The notes under the pieces are model-generated. The model did no database searches. It saw only the letters and a list, made by a program, of their open reading frames with translations, and was not told where the DNA came from. Shown here piece by piece: positions 62,341 to 64,000 of a DNA stretch of 64,000 bases. The first letter of the stretch is position 1. Every line of letters starts with the position of its first letter. Made by a program: the position numbers and the translations under genes. Origin of the DNA: Actinospineispora acaciae DSM 45401 (GTDB taxonomy: Bacteria > Actinomycetota > Actinomycetes > Mycobacteriales > Pseudonocardiaceae); NCBI RefSeq assembly GCF_000620785.1, contig NZ_JIAI01000003.1, positions 124,001 to 188,000 of the forward strand, read 5' to 3'.

Positions 62341-62507
62341 GGCGAGACCTCGCAGTGCAGCGTCTCCAGGATGTGGTCGGCCCAGCCGTTGTCGAACTCG
62401 CCCCGGTCCACCACCCGCACCGTGCACGCCGAGCCGACCAGCGGGCCCACGCCGGGATGCGGTCGGGCCGAGCGGGGCGGCTCGGACCACTCGCGCGTGG
62501 TGTCCAT
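62337..62507 (-). CDS. 56-residue protein co-translated with ATP-grasp ligase
   Basis: Minus-strand frame with almost every codon ending in G or C, a -10 box (TAGGCT) eight bases before ATG 62507 and an ATGA overlap with the ATP-grasp gene, so it is very probably real although short. The product begins MDTTREWSEPPRSARPHPGV and ends in an acidic, Cys-containing helix-like part (FDNGWADHILETLHCEVSP). Two cysteines, no signal peptide. Not recognised. It could be a substrate, carrier or regulator of the ligase. Confidence 0.65.
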   Translation of the reverse strand: MDTTREWSEPPRSARPHPGVGPLVGSACTVRVVDRGEFDNGWADHILETLHCEVSP

Positions 62508-62515
62508 GAGCGGCG

Positions 62516-62521
62516 AGCCTA
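62516..62521 (-). promoter_or_regulatory. -10 box TAGGCT for the small gene/ATP-grasp operon
   Basis: Minus-strand TAGGCT ends eight bases before ATG 62507. With the plus-strand box at 62561 it makes a compact divergent promoter pair in 65 nt. Confidence 0.45.
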
Positions 62522-62560
62522 ACCAGGCCGAGGGCCGCGATCACGGCTACCCGTGGCCGG

Positions 62561-62566
62561 TATTCT
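62561..62566 (+). promoter_or_regulatory. -10 box TATTCT for a JmjC-like gene
   Basis: TATTCT ends six bases before GTG 62573 with no ribosome-binding site, the clearest leaderless layout in the window. Confidence 0.5.
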
Positions 62567-62572
62567 CGCCGC

Positions 62573-63493
62573 GTGCCGCGCATCATCCAGCGACTCGAGC
62601 CGCGCCACCGCGCGGTCTGGGGCCGGCACACCGTCAAGCTCCGCCACGGCCTCACCGAGCTGGACCTGTTCTCCGACGAGGTGCTGGCCGCGCTGCTCGA
62701 TACGTACGACGAGAAGCGCCTGATCATGCACACCATGGCCGACGACGTATCGACCTGGAAGTCGGTGGCCAGGGGCGGGGTGTCCGGGCGGCGCATCCTG
62801 GACGCGGTCCGCTCCGGCCGGGTGTGGATCAACATGACGGACGTGCAGGACGCCGACCCCCGATTCCGCGAGCTGCTGGACGCCATCTACGCCGAGTGGG
62901 CGCGGGAGGTTCCCGGGTTCAACGCCTTCAAGCGCAAGATCGGACTGCTGGTCTCCTCGCCGAACGCCCGCGTGTTCTACCACTGCGACCCCGCCGGCCA
63001 GGCGCTCTGGCAGGTCCGGGGCCGCAAGCGGATCTACCTCTACCCGCCGGCGCCGCCGTTCCTGCAGCCCGCCGAGCTGGAGAACGTGATCCGCAGCGTC
63101 ACCGCCGAGGAGCTCAGCTACCAGCCCTGGTACGACGACCACGCCGAGGTGTACGACCTCGAACCCGGCCAGATGCTGCACTGGGCGCTCAACTGCCCGC
63201 ACCGCATCGACAACCATGACGAGATCAACGTCTCGCTGACCAGCGAACACTTCACCCCGGAGATCCTCCGCCGGTGGGCCGTGAACTACGGCAACGGGGT
63301 GCTGCGCTCGCTGGGATACACGCCACGCTCGCGCTCGGTGCACGGCGCGGCATTCTGGACGAAGGTCGCCGTCACGACGCTGTGGCGCGCGACCGTCCAG
63401 GAGAGGCAGAGTTACAAGCGCGTCCCGGAGTTCGTTCCCGATCCGGACGCCCCCAACGGGGTGCGCCCGATCGCCGCCGCGGGCGTGAGCTGA
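62573..63493 (+). CDS. JmjC/cupin-like protein, paralog 1
   Basis: 306 residues. An N-terminal helical region (residues 1-125) precedes a cupin core with His137-x-Asp139 (VFYHCDPAG), followed by LWQVRGRKRIYLYPP and a distal His210 in LHWALNCPHRIDN. This is the facial triad seen in JmjC/cupin_8-type iron and 2-oxoglutarate hydroxylases. No Gly/Trp clamp can be judged from sequence alone. Substrates could be a protein, peptide or amino acid of the neighbouring pathway. It is divergent from the ATP-grasp operon, and the next gene is a paralog. Confidence 0.8.
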   Translation: MPRIIQRLEPRHRAVWGRHTVKLRHGLTELDLFSDEVLAALLDTYDEKRLIMHTMADDVSTWKSVARGGVSGRRILDAVRSGRVWINMTDVQDADPRFRELLDAIYAEWAREVPGFNAFKRKIGLLVSSPNARVFYHCDPAGQALWQVRGRKRIYLYPPAPPFLQPAELENVIRSVTAEELSYQPWYDDHAEVYDLEPGQMLHWALNCPHRIDNHDEINVSLTSEHFTPEILRRWAVNYGNGVLRSLGYTPRSRSVHGAAFWTKVAVTTLWRATVQERQSYKRVPEFVPDPDAPNGVRPIAAAGVS

Positions 63494-63574
63494 GGGATTT
63501 TCAGTATGGGTGCCCGGTCGTGACCGGGCAGGGGGAGAGTCGCCCGCATCGGGTGACTCACGAAGGGGCCTGTC

Positions 63575-64000
63575 GTGTTATCAGTTATCGACCCACTCGA
63601 CGCGCACCAGCGCGAGCTGTGGGGCCACCAGACCGTCAAGCTGCGCCACCACCTGGCGGAGATGGACCTGTTCTCCGACGACTCGCTGGCCAAGCTGATC
63701 GAGACCGCCGCGCCGAAGAGCCTGGCCATGCACACCGAGGGCGGCACCGACCCGTCCACCTGGCCGTCCGTGGCGCGCGGCACCGTGCCCGGCGCCGGCG
63801 TCCTTGAGGCGGTGCGCGACGGCAAGCTGTGGATCAACCTGGTCGGCATCAGCGAGTGGGACCCGCGCTTCGCCGAGCTGGCCGACAAGATCTTCGCCGA
63901 GTTCGCCGCCCAGGTGCCCGGCCTGGACGTGGTCAAGCGCAAGCTCGGCGTGCTGATCTCCTCGCCGAAGGCCACCGTGCATTACCACATCGACATCCCC
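63575..64000 (+). CDS. JmjC/cupin-like protein, paralog 2 (3' end outside window)
   Basis: The frame is open for 142 codons to the last base of the window, so the gene is cut. It parallels the previous gene residue for residue in places: TVKLRHHLAEMDLFSDDSLAKLI, STWPSVARGTV, LWINLVGISEWDPRF and, at the edge, HYHID with His138-x-Asp140 of the metal site. AAGGGG is six bases before GTG 63575. The 81-nt gap after paralog 1 suggests the same transcript. The distal His and C-terminus lie beyond the edge. Confidence 0.8.
   Translation, partial: MLSVIDPLDAHQRELWGHQTVKLRHHLAEMDLFSDDSLAKLIETAAPKSLAMHTEGGTDPSTWPSVARGTVPGAGVLEAVRDGKLWINLVGISEWDPRFAELADKIFAEFAAQVPGLDVVKRKLGVLISSPKATVHYHIDIP

Overview
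The window is chromosomal DNA from a high-GC actinobacterium. By gene content it is most likely a member of the Pseudonocardiales or a close relative. Supporting features are the CysO/CysM/Mec cysteine route, a SerB with ACT domains next to ctaD, an XRE/DUF397 pair, DUF3618 and MT0933-type small proteins, an NDMA-type alcohol dehydrogenase, and very strong GC bias at third codon positions. Many genes also have a TANNNT box 6-8 nt before the start codon, which suggests leaderless transcription. I see one tRNA gene, no rRNA, no CRISPR array, no transposase and no prophage.

Positions 1-13.3 kb hold housekeeping and stress genes: a partial methyltransferase, a metallo-beta-lactamase-fold hydrolase, a GNAT enzyme, DUF445, the XRE/DUF397 pair, a SpoU methyltransferase, an epoxide-hydrolase-fold protein, a sugar-ABC ATPase, Bcp, an unusual class I tRNA with anticodon UAG, a TetR/EamA divergent pair, a LysE exporter and pcaB-pcaC. 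Positions 13.5-27.3 kb match the Mycobacterium tuberculosis Rv1329c-Rv1341 neighbourhood as I recall it: rdgB, rph, an Rv1339-like hydrolase, murI, a rhomboid protease, cysM, cysO, mec, a DUF2017 protein, clpS, pncB and dinG. An HxlR/quinone-reductase pair, two membrane proteins and pncA are interspersed. Positions 27.3-34.3 kb hold a two-component system, a PTH2-like protein, serB and ctaD.

From 34.9 kb to the right edge the window is dominated by surface-polysaccharide genes. The first operon (34.9-44.7 kb) encodes a WlbA/WbpB-like oxidoreductase, a DegT aminotransferase, two tandem Wzz-like proteins, a polysaccharide deacetylase, a MurJ/Wzx-type flippase, a Wzy-like polymerase, an initiating phosphoglycosyl transferase and one glycosyltransferase. 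An HNH/DUF222 gene then interrupts the region. After it come three FemAB-like aminoacyltransferase-fold proteins, a beta-helix lipoprotein, a WbpA-type UDP-sugar dehydrogenase, two related ATP-grasp ligases, a second MurJ-like flippase, a MoxR/VWA protein, an isocitrate/isopropylmalate-type dehydrogenase, a 56-codon gene overlapping the second ATP-grasp gene, and two tandem JmjC/cupin-like proteins, the last cut by the window end.

My working model is a Wzx/Wzy polymer built with a 3-amino uronic acid (dehydrogenase, then C3 oxidoreductase, then aminotransferase). The usual WbpD-type N-acetyltransferase is not seen, while several amide-forming enzymes are present, so the amine may carry an amino acid or peptide. 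This is inference from gene content. Three near-identical intergenic hairpins, all between convergent genes, are a separate recurring feature.
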